Part shown: positions 39,030 to 48,130 of the stretch, piece by piece
Layout: each line of letters opens with the position of its first letter
Numbering within the stretch: position 1 is the stretch's first letter
Assembly: GCA_025363755.1 (NCBI GenBank)
Contig: JANYLQ010000020.1
Coordinates: forward strand, 1-64,000
Source of the DNA: Hyphomicrobiales bacterium
Lineage (GTDB): Bacteria; Pseudomonadota; Alphaproteobacteria; Rhizobiales; Aestuariivirgaceae
Length of the DNA stretch: 64,000 nt
Direction: 5' to 3'
Program-made: the position numbers and the translations under genes
The notes under the pieces: generated by a model
Databases searched by the model: none
What the model saw: only the letters and a program-made list of their open reading frames with translations
Told to the model about the DNA's origin: nothing

Positions 39030-41466
39030 TGCGTGCGTTGGTCGGATCATAGAGCGGCTTTAAATGTGCCGTGGCTTTCACCATTTCTTGCGCCACCACC
39101 AATTCATAATTGCCCGCCATCACATAATCATCCGAAACACCATCGGCATTTCGAACATAGCCATAACCAATCGGCTTGGCTAAGGTATAGCCATAGCCAC
39201 CCGAAGTGAGATAACCCGCAAACTTGCCATCGCGCAAAATTGTTTCGCGCCCGAGCAAAACAACATCTTCCCGCTCAGTTGTAAAACCTACAAACATTTT
39301 CTGAAGCGGCTTGCCTTTCTTTGCGTCCAAAGCAGCGCGTCCGATAAAATCGGTACCATTCTTTAATTTCACCGCCCAACCAAGCCCGGCATCAAGCGGC
39401 GTGTCGTTTGGTGTAATATCAGCACCCCAAGCCCGGTAACCCTTTTCAAGTCTCAGCGATTCAATGGCGCGGTAACCCGCCAGCTTCAAACCCAAAGGTT
39501 CACCAGCCCGCATCAAAGCCATATAGATATCCGCCAACGCATAAATCGGCACATGCAATTCATAGCCGAGCTCGCCCACATAAGTCACACGCAACGCCCG
39601 CACCGGATGACCTTTGAGGCCGATGGTCTTTGCATCACCAAACTTGAAGTTCTTTGCCGAGATATCTCCATAGGTCGTTTTTTGTAAAATCTCGCGAGAC
39701 AATGGCCCCATCAAAGACAGTGTTCCAAACTGCTCGGTCACATCGACAAACCGCAATTTCGCATCTTTCGGAATATGATCCAAAATCCAATGGAAGTCAT
39801 GCGTGCGAAAGCCCGTACCTGTAACGATATAAAAATGATCCTCAGACAACCTTGCAACAGTAAGATCGCATTCAATGCCGCCGCGTTGATTGAGCAATTG
39901 CGTATAAACCAACCGTCCCGGCTCGGCAGGAAATTTATTAGCACAAACATAATTCAGAACTGCTTCAGCATCCGGCCCCTTCATTTCAAATTTAGCAAAG
40001 GATGATTGATCAAATAGCCCCGCCGTTTCCCGCACGGCCTTATGCTCTGCACCAACATTGGCAAACCAATTTTGGCGGCCCATCGTGTAAACATCTTGCG
40101 CTGGCTCGCCTTCAGACGCGAACCAATTTGGCCGTTCCCAACCAAGCTTGGAGCCAAAGCTGGCTCCCTTTTTCTTTAATGTTGCATAAAGTGGTGACTT
40201 TAAACTTGGCCGCGCTGAAACATATTCATCATGCGGGTATGACACAGTATAATGCTTGCCATATGCTTCAAGCGTGCGCTCATTCACCCATGCGCGGTCT
40301 TTATGCAGCGATGCAAAACGGCGAATATCAACGCTCCACAAATCCGTAGGTGCCTCGCCCTTCATCACCCAATCAGCCAGCACCCAACCTGCACCACCAC
40401 CTGCAGCAATCCCAAATGCATTAAAGCCAGCGCCGACAAAGAAGTTTTTCAATTCAGGTGCAGCACCTAAAATAAAATTACCATCGGGCGTGAAACTTTC
40501 TGGTCCATTGATCATCTTCTTAATGCCGGTGTTTTCGAGAGCCGGAAAGCGCAGCAATGCATTGCTCATATGTTGTTCGAAGTGATCAAAGTCATCATCA
40601 AACAATTGGAATTCAAAATTTGCCGGCACGTCATCTTGCACCCAAGTCTTGGGATTGGGCTCATAGCCACCAAACATCAGTCCGCCCACTTCTTCTTTAA
40701 AATAAGTGCGCAAATCTGGGTCACGAACCGTCGGGGCATCACTGGCAAGCCCTTCGATTTTTTCAGTAATGACATATTGATGCTTCACAGGTTGCAACGG
40801 AACTGTAACACCTGCCATGGCTCCAATCTGCCGCGCCCATATGCCACCACAATTGACAACACGTGAACAGGTGATGGAACCAAGATTGGTTTTGACAGCA
40901 ATGACCCGGCCCTCAACAATATCAAAGCCTGTAACCATTGCTCCTTCATAAAATTTAGCACCATGCATGCGCGCACCCTTGGCCAGAGATTGCGTGATAT
41001 CAGATGGTGAGGCTTGTCCATCAGTCGGCAAATATGAAGCGCCAACTAAATCTTTTGTTTCCAGAAGCGGAAACATCTTTTTCACCTCGGCGGGCGAAAG
41101 CAAATTCATTTCCATGCCAAAGCTTTGCGCCGTGGTGGCCAAGCGCTGATATTCGGTCCAACGATCCTTGTTGGTTGCAAGGCGCAAACAACCGGTCATC
41201 TTCCAACCCGTCTGCAACCCAGTTTCTTTTTCGAGGTTTTTATAAAGTTCAACCGAATATTTCAAAACTTGGGTGATCGAGGCCGAAGATCGCAGTTGAC
41301 CCACAAGGCCAGCGGCATGCCAAGTTGAACCGGAAGTGATTCTATTTTGTTCAAGCACAATGACATTGGCTTTGTGGTCGCGCGCCAAATGATAGGCCGA
41401 AGAACAGCCTATAATGCCCCCGCCAATCACAACGATATCAGCATGAGTTGGAAAAGCATCAGTCAT
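39019..41466 (-). CDS. FAD-dependent oxidoreductase with GcvT domain (dimethylglycine/sarcosine dehydrogenase-like)
   Basis: 815-aa fusion. The N-terminal DAO domain has the dinucleotide motif GGGIIG at residues 15-20 and STWHAAGL, whose His50 corresponds to the covalent FAD histidine of dimethylglycine dehydrogenase. A linker FAO_M domain (about 375-430) and a C-terminal aminomethyltransferase (GcvT) domain (about 440-805) follow. It should oxidise an N-methyl amine and pass the one-carbon unit to tetrahydrofolate. It is coupled (ATGA overlap) to an upstream choline-kinase-like gene, which hints at choline-derived substrates. Confidence 0.85.
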   Translation of the reverse strand: MTDAFPTHADIVVIGGGIIGCSSAYHLARDHKANVIVLEQNRITSGSTWHAAGLVGQLRSSASITQVLKYSVELYKNLEKETGLQTGWKMTGCLRLATNKDRWTEYQRLATTAQSFGMEMNLLSPAEVKKMFPLLETKDLVGASYLPTDGQASPSDITQSLAKGARMHGAKFYEGAMVTGFDIVEGRVIAVKTNLGSITCSRVVNCGGIWARQIGAMAGVTVPLQPVKHQYVITEKIEGLASDAPTVRDPDLRTYFKEEVGGLMFGGYEPNPKTWVQDDVPANFEFQLFDDDFDHFEQHMSNALLRFPALENTGIKKMINGPESFTPDGNFILGAAPELKNFFVGAGFNAFGIAAGGGAGWVLADWVMKGEAPTDLWSVDIRRFASLHKDRAWVNERTLEAYGKHYTVSYPHDEYVSARPSLKSPLYATLKKKGASFGSKLGWERPNWFASEGEPAQDVYTMGRQNWFANVGAEHKAVRETAGLFDQSSFAKFEMKGPDAEAVLNYVCANKFPAEPGRLVYTQLLNQRGGIECDLTVARLSEDHFYIVTGTGFRTHDFHWILDHIPKDAKLRFVDVTEQFGTLSLMGPLSREILQKTTYGDISAKNFKFGDAKTIGLKGHPVRALRVTYVGELGYELHVPIYALADIYMALMRAGEPLGLKLAGYRAIESLRLEKGYRAWGADITPNDTPLDAGLGWAVKLKNGTDFIGRAALDAKKGKPLQKMFVGFTTEREDVVLLGRETILRDGKFAGYLTSGGYGYTLAKPIGYGYVRNADGVSDDYVMAGNYELVVAQEMVKATAHLKPLYDPTNARIKA

Positions 41467-42347
41467 AAAGTTTCAAACCTTGTTTCATAATTTTTCAAAA
41501 TATCTTCAAACCGCCCGAGATACTCTGAAGCATAAGCCACATAATCCACACCCGGCGCATTAAGATGAAGCTCAGATACCATGCCCCACATTGCTTCGCG
41601 CAACGCAGCAGAAACTTTCATGGCATAATAGGCACGCAAAGTGGCAAGATCAGGTGCGCGGCCAAAATATTGCATCAGCATTTGGCTTTCTAAATTCTCA
41701 TCGAAAGAATTTGCAGCAGCGATATTGGCAAGATCAAACATGGCCGTTCCAAACGCGCCATATTCCCAATCAATCAGCCAGAGACGTTTTCCATCATCCA
41801 TAAAATTACTGGGCAACAGATCATGGTGGCCAAAAATAATCGGCATTGGAATCTGCACCGCCTCCAAGCCATCAACGACGCGCATCCATCTTTGAATTTC
41901 TGATGAACGTGCGTGCCCAGCAGACTTAAGTGTCGCAGCATAATCACGTAAAATTTGGAATACCCAAAATATGGCACCCTGCCCTCTGATACGCCTGCCC
42001 ATATCGCGGTGGCACCGCATAATCATATCAACACACGCTTCTCGGTTTGCGCGAACATCTGCTTCTTGATATGTGCGCGCATCAATGTGCCGCACCACCA
42101 TCAAGCCATTTTCAATGTGAACCACTTCAGGAGATAAGCCCGCTTCAAAAGCGGCACGCGTGGCTATCGCTTCACGCTCGCGCGAAACTTGGTGAAACGG
42201 ATAGTCTTCACCGACGCGCGCAACAAACTTTCCGGACGCATCATTGACGGTGAAGCTGGCATTGCTGACCCCACCTTTTAACGGTTGAATGGCTTTCAAG
42301 TCTTTCCATATGGCGAGCCCCCTCACCCGCGTCTCTGCAACCGTCAT
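41463..42347 (-). CDS. Choline/ethanolamine kinase-like phosphotransferase (APH fold)
   Basis: 294-aa kinase. The catalytic loop is GHHDLLPSNF, followed by the metal-binding LIDWEYGAFG, as in choline kinase/LicA and aminoglycoside phosphotransferases; PLKGGVSNASFTV is the N-lobe nucleotide-binding loop. The ATG at 42347 is supported by GGAG eight bases upstream. It is the first gene of an operon with the GcvT-fused dehydrogenase and faces the deoR gene. The substrate is probably an amino alcohol; this is inferred from family and partner. Confidence 0.8.
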   Translation of the reverse strand: MTVAETRVRGLAIWKDLKAIQPLKGGVSNASFTVNDASGKFVARVGEDYPFHQVSREREAIATRAAFEAGLSPEVVHIENGLMVVRHIDARTYQEADVRANREACVDMIMRCHRDMGRRIRGQGAIFWVFQILRDYAATLKSAGHARSSEIQRWMRVVDGLEAVQIPMPIIFGHHDLLPSNFMDDGKRLWLIDWEYGAFGTAMFDLANIAAANSFDENLESQMLMQYFGRAPDLATLRAYYAMKVSAALREAMWGMVSELHLNAPGVDYVAYASEYLGRFEDILKNYETRFETL

Positions 42348-42429
42348 TAAAAACTCCAAAAAAGCACTTTGCTGACTTCCAGAACACAGCCAATCAAAAC
42401 GCCTGATAATTCTTTAAAATCAAAATTAG

Positions 42430-42523
42430 CTGCCATCGCCGAATTATCAGCAGTCACTAGATCATGCACCGGGGGCAGTTACATGATCCAGACCAACCCC
42501 CGTGCAGGAAGCGGGGATGGCAG
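42430..42523. other. Candidate structured RNA element (nested stems with possible pseudoknot)
   Basis: In the 337-base gap between the kinase and deoR, an 8-bp stem CTGCCATC/GATGGCAG (42430-42437, 42516-42523) encloses a 7-bp stem GATCATG/CATGATC (42460-42466, 42482-42488). The loop of the inner stem (TGCACCGGGGG, 42465-42475) can pair with CCCCCGTGCA at 42497-42506, forming a pseudoknot with one bulge. The rest of the gap is AT rich. Either strand could be the transcript: a leader of deoR or of the kinase operon. No known riboswitch was recognised. Confidence 0.4.
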
Positions 42524-42684
42524 CCTTTTGATCATCCTAACCGAATTCGGTCTGGATGTACCTAAAATTGCGCAAAAAGCCCGCAGAGTCAAACAAATTG
42601 TGGATTTATGTTGAAATGTGATCAGTTTGTGTTATTAATGTTGGAATTCAACAAGACAACGCGAGACAATTTGACACAAAACAC

Positions 42685-43458
42685 ATGGAAAGCCACAAAA
42701 CCTCAAAAAGGCAGTTGGAAATACTCAACTTCATTCGTGACCATGGCAGAGCGACGATCATTCAGCTTGCAACCGAGCTCCGCGTCTCTGATGAGACCAT
42801 CAGGCGTGATGCCAAAATATTAGTGGGTGACGGATCTATACTCAAACTTCACGGTGCCTTGGCGCTGCCAAACCTTGGCGGTGAGGCCCCCTTCGAACGC
42901 CGCCTGCGCGAAAATGCTGACGCAAAGCGCGCCATTGCCAAATTTGCATGCCAGCTTGTGCAAGATGGCGACAGCATGATGATAGACACAGGAACAACAA
43001 CCAGCATCTTCGCGCAAGAACTGCGAGCCAAGCGCAACCTCACCATTGTCACGAATTCATCCTATATTGCGCGCAACTTGGCGCTCGTGAACGGAAACAG
43101 GGTCTACATGGCCGGTGGCGCATTGAAAGGCGACAATGGCGCTTCCTTCGGTGACACCGCCGTCGAATTTTTCTCATGGTTCAAGGTGAAATACGCGTTT
43201 ATCTCGGTTGGGGCAATTGACGTGCAGCTCGGGCCAATGGACGCCGAGTTAGATGAGGCGAATTTGGCCTATATGGCGTTAAGACGCGCCGAGCACCGTG
43301 TCGTCCTCTCCGATTCATCAAAATTTGAAAAGTCATCACTGGTCCAAGTCTGCGACTATAATGATTTTGACCGCCTAATCACCAACGCCATGCCCGGCGA
43401 GGCGTTGAAGGCCGCTTTGGACAAAGGTGGGATCATTGTTGACGTTGTGACATTGTAG
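42685..43458 (+). CDS. DeoR/GlpR family transcriptional regulator
   Basis: 257-aa regulator. The N-terminal DeoR helix-turn-helix includes RQLEILNFIRDHGRATIIQL and the typical VSDETIRRDAKIL recognition helix (about residues 34-46). The C-terminal sugar-phosphate sensor domain shows DTGTTTS and the conserved SVGAID and LSDSSKF segments. DeoR proteins usually sense phosphorylated sugars or polyols; here the divergent operon begins with a kinase, whose product could be the signal. Confidence 0.88.
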   Translation: MESHKTSKRQLEILNFIRDHGRATIIQLATELRVSDETIRRDAKILVGDGSILKLHGALALPNLGGEAPFERRLRENADAKRAIAKFACQLVQDGDSMMIDTGTTTSIFAQELRAKRNLTIVTNSSYIARNLALVNGNRVYMAGGALKGDNGASFGDTAVEFFSWFKVKYAFISVGAIDVQLGPMDAELDEANLAYMALRRAEHRVVLSDSSKFEKSSLVQVCDYNDFDRLITNAMPGEALKAALDKGGIIVDVVTL

Positions 43459-43467
43459 GAGATCAAG

Positions 43468-43690
43468 CTGAGTTTTGATGAAAGCAGCAAGTTTAGTGAC
43501 GATCCTATTCTATTACTCAGCGAAGCTTTAAACCATGCAAAGGGTAAGGGGGGCGCCATTGACTCAGGCGCAAATCGCACCTCTCATGGGCATTAGTGTC
43601 TCTGGCTACCAGAAACGGGAACAAGGCAAACGCAGCATCAGCTGCTCCGCCGCCGCAAAGGCCTATGTGCCGACATTGGTCAGCCATTAA
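43468..43690 (+). pseudogene. Decayed XRE-type antitoxin-like regulator
   Basis: Two frames together spell the parts of a toxin-antitoxin-type HTH protein. From 43468 one frame gives LSFDESSKF...LLLSEALNHAKGKGG, the usual N-terminal helix of such antitoxins. From about 43550 a different frame gives LTQAQIAPLMGISVSGYQK and REQGKRSIS, a helix-turn-helix, ending in TAA at 43690. The middle is missing and the frame shifts, so the gene is broken. AGGAG stands just before the first part. No toxin gene remains beside it. Confidence 0.6.
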
Positions 43691-43706
43691 CTCTTCAACC
43701 AACATT

Positions 43707-44312
43707 TCACGCCCTCAAACTTGCAAGTCTTGCTTCCAACTCCGCAATCTTGTCTTTGAATGGTGCCACCATCGCAACCACCTGTGTTTCAGTAAAGCGG
43801 GGCGTGATATGTTGTGGGCAGTTCCAATCAAAGCCTTCTATGGTGATCACCATACCGCGCTCAACCCGGGCGCGATAGTCGGGAAGCTGAAGCTGTTCGA
43901 GCAGTTTGGATTCGTCGAGTTGAACCAACCGCACACGACCTAAAAGTTTAAGGCGGGTTTGGTTCGCGTAGTCCATAAAGAACATCGCTACGCGATCATC
44001 GTTTTGCATGTTTCCAACGCTGACATATTGGCGGTTACCAGCAAAGTCGGCAAAGCCAATGGTCTTCTCGCCAAGGATGCGAACAAAACCGGGTGGCCCG
44101 CCGCGATGTTGAATATAAGGCCAACCCGTTTCGCTGACAGTTGCCACATAGAAGCTATCACGCTCGGCAATAAAAGCCGCTTCACTTGGCCCTAATCTAT
44201 CGTGGTGGTCACTGCCCTGTTCCAACCGCGCGTAACTGCGCCTGCTGCCGCCGCGCTCCTGTTCGTTTTTCACATTTTGTGTGAATGCAATCTCTGCAAA
44301 TTTGTGGCCCAT
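43707..44312 (-). CDS. Pyridoxamine 5'-phosphate oxidase family protein
   Basis: 201-aa split-barrel flavin-binding protein. FYVATVSETGWPYIQHRGGPPGF and the following SVGNMQNDDRVAMFFMDYANQTRLKLLGR are typical of PNPOx-like proteins of the general stress or flavoredoxin group rather than PdxH itself. The ATG at 44312 has GGAG upstream; the open frame further upstream overlaps the preceding gene. It is the last of three genes on one strand facing lysR. The substrate is unknown. Confidence 0.78.
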   Translation of the reverse strand: MGHKFAEIAFTQNVKNEQERGGSRRSYARLEQGSDHHDRLGPSEAAFIAERDSFYVATVSETGWPYIQHRGGPPGFVRILGEKTIGFADFAGNRQYVSVGNMQNDDRVAMFFMDYANQTRLKLLGRVRLVQLDESKLLEQLQLPDYRARVERGMVITIEGFDWNCPQHITPRFTETQVVAMVAPFKDKIAELEARLASLRA

Positions 44313-44331
44313 GATGATTGCTCCGTGCCGA

Positions 44332-44799
44332 TCAAAGACCAAGCTCAGTAAGGCTTGAATGTTCTGCCGGGCGTGGTCCCAGCGGCCAATGATACCTGCG
44401 TTCATCCGGACCAATGGCCATATCGTTGATGCTGGCAAATCGGCGCTGCATCAAACCTTGGGCATCAAATTCCCAATTCTCGTTGCCATAGGAGCGGAAC
44501 CACTGGTCTCGGTCATCGTGCCACTCATATGCAAAACGAACCGCGATATGATTATCGCGGAAGGCCCAGACTTCTTTGATCAGGCGATAGTCATGTTCGC
44601 GCTGCCATTTGCGTGTGAGGAATGATATGATTTCCTCTCGTCCTTTCGGAAATTCTGTTCGGTTCCGCCAGTAGCTATCCACCGTATAAGCAAGTGCCAC
44701 GCGCTGTGGATCGCGTGAGTTCCATGCATCCTCAGCCATACGGGCCTTTTGGATTGCGGTTTCAAGTGTAAATGGTGGCAGTGGCGGCTTGTCTGACAT
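44332..44799 (-). CDS. SnoaL/NTF2-like protein (DUF1348)
   Basis: 155-aa protein. [37 protein letters not shown] and the tail [16 protein letters not shown] are characteristic of the DUF1348 family, which has a cone-shaped NTF2-like fold. The function is not established. It sits in the middle of the three-gene operon between the AhpD-like and PNPOx-like genes (19-base gap to the latter). Confidence 0.82.
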   Translation of the reverse strand: MSDKPPLPPFTLETAIQKARMAEDAWNSRDPQRVALAYTVDSYWRNRTEFPKGREEIISFLTRKWQREHDYRLIKEVWAFRDNHIAVRFAYEWHDDRDQWFRSYGNENWEFDAQGLMQRRFASINDMAIGPDERRYHWPLGPRPAEHSSLTELGL

Positions 44800-44874
44800 T
44801 TGCAGTCTCCATAATTTGGCGCGACGCGGGAGGGAGCAGCTAAAGCGGCTGCCCCCAAATTAAATTGGGTAAAT

Positions 44875-45429
44875 TCAAGCTGCCTTTTTTGCTGCGGCAA
44901 CGGCGGGGAAATCGATATCCGTTCCCGTGACGTTGTTAACGTAATTGGTCAGGGTATTCAGTGCCACATGAGAAATGATCTCAATAATCTCGGCATCGCT
45001 AAACCCGGCAACCTTTGTTGCCTGCAAGTCCTGCAGAGATACATGACCGCGGTTTGTGGTGATCTTCACTGCAAAACGCACGGCGGCATCAGCCTTGACA
45101 TCGCTCGAAGTGCCGTGGCGGTTGGCAGCAATTTCAGCATCATCGAGCTTGGCCAAATTCTTACCCATATAAGTGTGCGCCGCGAGGCAATAGTCGCAGC
45201 CGTTGATTTCTGCCACGGCAAGAGCAATGCGCTCGCGGGTTTTGGCATCAAGCTTGCCCTTCGCCAAGGCACCGTTGAGGCCGAGATATCCTTCCAAAGC
45301 GGCGGGACTGTTGCCAACCATGCGAAAGAGATTGGGGACACTTCCGATCATCTTTTTGACAGCCTGTAAAAGGGGTTGTGAGGCAGCTGGGCTGGCTTCG
45401 ATGGTTGCTGGCGTTGTGATGTTTGACAT
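44875..45429 (-). CDS. Carboxymuconolactone decarboxylase/AhpD-like protein
   Basis: 184-aa protein with the CxxC redox motif in NGCDYCLAAHTYMGKNL (about residues 83-99), the active site of AhpD-like peroxidase partners. The helical remainder (VAGFSDAEIIEIISHVALN) fits the family. The ATG at 45429 has GGAGAG nine bases upstream. As first gene of the operon it is the likely direct target of the divergent LysR regulator; a role in peroxide or electrophile stress is plausible. Confidence 0.85.
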   Translation of the reverse strand: MSNITTPATIEASPAASQPLLQAVKKMIGSVPNLFRMVGNSPAALEGYLGLNGALAKGKLDAKTRERIALAVAEINGCDYCLAAHTYMGKNLAKLDDAEIAANRHGTSSDVKADAAVRFAVKITTNRGHVSLQDLQATKVAGFSDAEIIEIISHVALNTLTNYVNNVTGTDIDFPAVAAAKKAA

Positions 45430-45507
45430 GAGATTCTCTCCTAAATTTGTGAATTGTGATCTCCGGATATTCCGGATGGGAGAGAGATAGTCTGTTCCGA
45501 AAAACAA

Positions 45508-45537
45508 AATAATACTCATTGATTGAAATATATTATT
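45508..45537. promoter_or_regulatory. Inverted repeat in the lysR/AhpD-like gap, candidate LysR site
   Basis: AATAATA at 45508-45514 and TATTATT at 45531-45537 form a 7-bp inverted repeat in an AT-rich gap. It lies upstream of both divergent genes, as expected for a LysR-type T-N11-A site. It is short and AT-only, so it could be chance. Confidence 0.3.
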
Positions 45538-45555
45538 CCATTAAATGGATTAACA

Positions 45556-46464
45556 ATGGATCGCTTTCATGAACTTCGTGTATTTATTGCGGTGGCTGAT
45601 AGCGGCGGCTTGGCAAAGGCGGCTGGCACAATACACAGTTCTCCACCAGCCGTCACCCGCACCATTGCTTCACTTGAAGAACGCCTCGGCGTTCGGCTTT
45701 TTGATCGAACGACGCGAAGCCTGCGACTTACTGAACCAGGAATGACGTTTCTCGAAAATGCGCGACGCGTTTTGAGCGACCTTGAGGACGCAGAACAAGA
45801 TATCGCAGGTCAGTCAAAAATAATCAGCGGCCATCTCACGATCACAGCCTCACTGACGTTTGGCCGTGCTATGTTGCAACCTATCATATTGGATTTTCTT
45901 GATGCCAATCCACGCATCAATATCTCAATGCTACTGTTTGATCGGGTCGTTGATTTAATAGATGAGGGCTTTGACCTTGCTGTTCGCATCGCCAACTTGC
46001 CAGACTCCTCATTGGTCTCGCGGCATGTCGGAGATGTAGCACGGTTGCTGATTGCCAGCCCCGCTTACCTTGCCAAACGTGGTGTACCGAAAACACCAGA
46101 TGAATTATTATTGCACACAATCATTGCCCAATCGGCACTGATGCCAAATCGTGAATGGAGATACTCCAAAGCTGGCAAACCCGCCCGCATCGAATTACCT
46201 GCCCGACTTGAGATCAACGATGCCCACGCTTGCATTGATGCAGCTGAGCGTGGCAAAGGCATTACAATTGCTTTGTCCTATATGGTGACGGAGGCCATTC
46301 GTGACGGAAGATTGGTTCTTGTTCTGCCCGATTTTACACCACCGTCAGTGCCAGTAAATTTCATTTATGCCCAGCGCCGTATGGTGATGCCAAAGGTCAG
46401 AGCTTTCATTGATTTTGCGGCACCAAGACTAAGTAAGGCACTTTCCAGGGAAACTAAACAGTAA
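45556..46464 (+). CDS. LysR family transcriptional regulator
   Basis: 302-aa regulator. The N-terminal winged helix-turn-helix (ELRVFIAVADSGGLAKAAGTI, then PPAVTRTIASLEERLGVRLF) is followed by a periplasmic-binding-like effector domain from about residue 90. The ATG at 45556 starts at the family N-terminus; an upstream in-frame ATG at 45523 would add 11 residues. It is divergent from the AhpD-like/DUF1348/PNPOx operon and probably controls it. Confidence 0.9.
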   Translation: MDRFHELRVFIAVADSGGLAKAAGTIHSSPPAVTRTIASLEERLGVRLFDRTTRSLRLTEPGMTFLENARRVLSDLEDAEQDIAGQSKIISGHLTITASLTFGRAMLQPIILDFLDANPRINISMLLFDRVVDLIDEGFDLAVRIANLPDSSLVSRHVGDVARLLIASPAYLAKRGVPKTPDELLLHTIIAQSALMPNREWRYSKAGKPARIELPARLEINDAHACIDAAERGKGITIALSYMVTEAIRDGRLVLVLPDFTPPSVPVNFIYAQRRMVMPKVRAFIDFAAPRLSKALSRETKQ

Positions 46465-46793
46465 CGGAACGATCTGAAAACGGTGCAATTGTAGTCAATT
46501 ATTTGGTGTTCCAACTTGCATAGTTGAGGGCTATTTCGGGTCAATCGCGTCCGCCCAAGGAAATGCCGCCCACTTCCCGTCCGGCGTTAAAAGCTGAAAT
46601 TCAAACTGTCCCTCCACCCAAAAGTCATATAAGTTGATCAAAACAGGAATTGGGGCTGCTTTTGACTTTTCTTCGAAAAGTCAAAACGCCTCAGCGCATT
46701 CGGCCATGCACGGGTCGCAATGCCGCAACCTGTTGACCAATGACCCTGTTATAGATCAAACTAAGAAACCGAATTCAATAATAGGTGGAAAAT
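46465..46793. other. Intergenic region before the molybdo-hydroxylase operon
   Basis: No gene is seen in these 329 bases. The main feature is the long hairpin at 46661-46687. The final part leads to AGGTGGA, the ribosome-binding site of the FAD-subunit gene. No recognisable molybdate or MoCo riboswitch was found. Confidence 0.5.
46661..46687 (+). repeat. Dispersed perfect hairpin, copy 1
   Basis: TTTTGACTTTT and AAAAGTCAAAA form a perfect 11-bp stem with a CTTCG loop, followed by CGC. A near-identical element with the same flanking CGC stands at 57902-57928. Both lie in promoter regions. It could be a small repeat, a terminator for the upstream gene, or a shared operator. Confidence 0.65.
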
Positions 46794-47654
46794 ATGCGAT
46801 ATGAAACGCCAAGCACAGCCAAAGAAGCTGTGAGTTTAATGGCCAAGGAAAAAGGCATCGCTTACATTCTCGCTGGCGGAACTGATCTGCTGGTGAAGAT
46901 GAAGGCCGGAATGATTGAGCCTGATCTGGTTGTTGATATCAAACGCGTCAAAGGCATGAACGAAATCAAAAAAGGCGTTGGCGGTTATTCAATCGGTGCT
47001 GCCGTTCCTTGTGTGGCCATCCTTGAAAATGCGGCCTTTGTAAAAGCTTGGCCGGGCGTTGCTGATGCTGCAAATTTGATTGGCTCGCGCCAAGTGCAGG
47101 GCCGCTCCACCATGACGGGCAATATGTGCAATGCATCGCCTGCTGCCGACAGCGTTCCAGCTTTGGTTGCTGCTGGCGCAAAAGTTTCAATCGCTGGCCC
47201 TAAGGGCAACCGCAAATTAGCCGTTGAAGATGTGGCCGCTGGTGTGGGCCGCAACAATCTGAAAAAGGGCGAAATCATTACGTCGATTGATTTGCCAAAA
47301 AAGGCTGCCAAATCGGGTGATGCCTATTTGCGTTTCACACCGCGCACCGAAATGGACATTGCGGTTGTGAGTGTTGGAGTGAACCTGACAATTGATGGCA
47401 AGGGTGTGATCACCAAAGCCCGCGTGGCTTTAGGGGCTGTGTCCACCACAGTGCTTTTGGTCAAAGAAGCAGCCAACGCCATCATCGGCACTAAGCTGGA
47501 TGATGCAGCCAAGGCAAATCTTGCCGCAATCTGTTCAGCGGCGTGTAAGCCCATTGACGACAAGCGCGGCACAATTGAATTTAGAACTGATGTGGCTGGT
47601 GTGCTTGCACGCCGTGCCGCTGAAACGGCTTATGCCCGTGCAGGAGGCAAATAA
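46794..47654 (+). CDS. Xanthine dehydrogenase/CoxM-type FAD-binding subunit
   Basis: 286-aa medium subunit of a molybdo-hydroxylase. The FAD-binding motifs are AGGTDLLVKMK near residue 30 and STMTGNMCNASPAAD near residue 105; the C-terminal CO-dehydrogenase flavoprotein domain follows. The ATG at 46794 has AGGTGGA just upstream; an in-frame GTG at 46785 is inside that site. Gene order medium-small-large is that of the CO dehydrogenase/xanthine dehydrogenase family. Confidence 0.88.
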   Translation: MRYETPSTAKEAVSLMAKEKGIAYILAGGTDLLVKMKAGMIEPDLVVDIKRVKGMNEIKKGVGGYSIGAAVPCVAILENAAFVKAWPGVADAANLIGSRQVQGRSTMTGNMCNASPAADSVPALVAAGAKVSIAGPKGNRKLAVEDVAAGVGRNNLKKGEIITSIDLPKKAAKSGDAYLRFTPRTEMDIAVVSVGVNLTIDGKGVITKARVALGAVSTTVLLVKEAANAIIGTKLDDAAKANLAAICSAACKPIDDKRGTIEFRTDVAGVLARRAAETAYARAGGK

Positions 47655-47655
47655 T

Positions 47656-48126
47656 ATGGGTGCTCATGTCAATACAACAATCAATGGTGATGCAGTCGAA
47701 TTTGTCTGCGCTCCTGATGAATCGCTGCTCGATGTGTTGCGCAACCGCATTGGCCTCACCGGTGCCAAAGAAGGCTGCGGCACAGGCGATTGCGGTGCTT
47801 GCAGTGTGATCCTTGATGGTCGCCTCGTGTGCTCGTGCCTTGTGCTGGGTGCTGAGATGAACGGCAAAAAGCTTGAAACCATTGAAGGCATGGCAGATGG
47901 CGCAAAGCTTCATCCACTGCAACAACACTTCATCGATGGTGCAGCGCTACAATGCGGCATCTGCACACCTGGTTTTTTAATGGCCGCTCAAGCGTTGCTG
48001 CGCAAAAATCCTGATCCGACAGAAGAAGAAATTCGTTACGGTCTTGCAGGCAATCTTTGCCGCTGCACAGGCTATGATAAAATCGTGCGGGCCGTTCAAG
48101 CCGCTGCAAAAGAAATGAGAGGATAA
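47656..48126 (+). CDS. Molybdo-hydroxylase [2Fe-2S] subunit (CoxS-type)
   Basis: 156-aa small subunit. The N-terminal plant-type cluster ligands are in GCGTGDCGACSVILDG plus the later CSC, and the C-terminal cluster ligands are in CGICTPGF and NLCRCTGYD. It passes electrons from the molybdenum centre to FAD. AGGAGG stands ten bases upstream of the ATG, and it starts one base after the FAD-subunit stop. Confidence 0.92.
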   Translation: MGAHVNTTINGDAVEFVCAPDESLLDVLRNRIGLTGAKEGCGTGDCGACSVILDGRLVCSCLVLGAEMNGKKLETIEGMADGAKLHPLQQHFIDGAALQCGICTPGFLMAAQALLRKNPDPTEEEIRYGLAGNLCRCTGYDKIVRAVQAAAKEMRG

Positions 48127-48130
48127 AATT

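Noticed and set aside
42369-42614. 81-codon plus-strand frame in the gap before deoR
   Set aside because: The TTG start lacks a ribosome-binding site, no family is recognised, and the region is better explained by RNA-like pairing.
42348-42684. Glycine or SAM riboswitch before the GcvT-linked operon
   Set aside because: The conserved cores of these riboswitches are not present.
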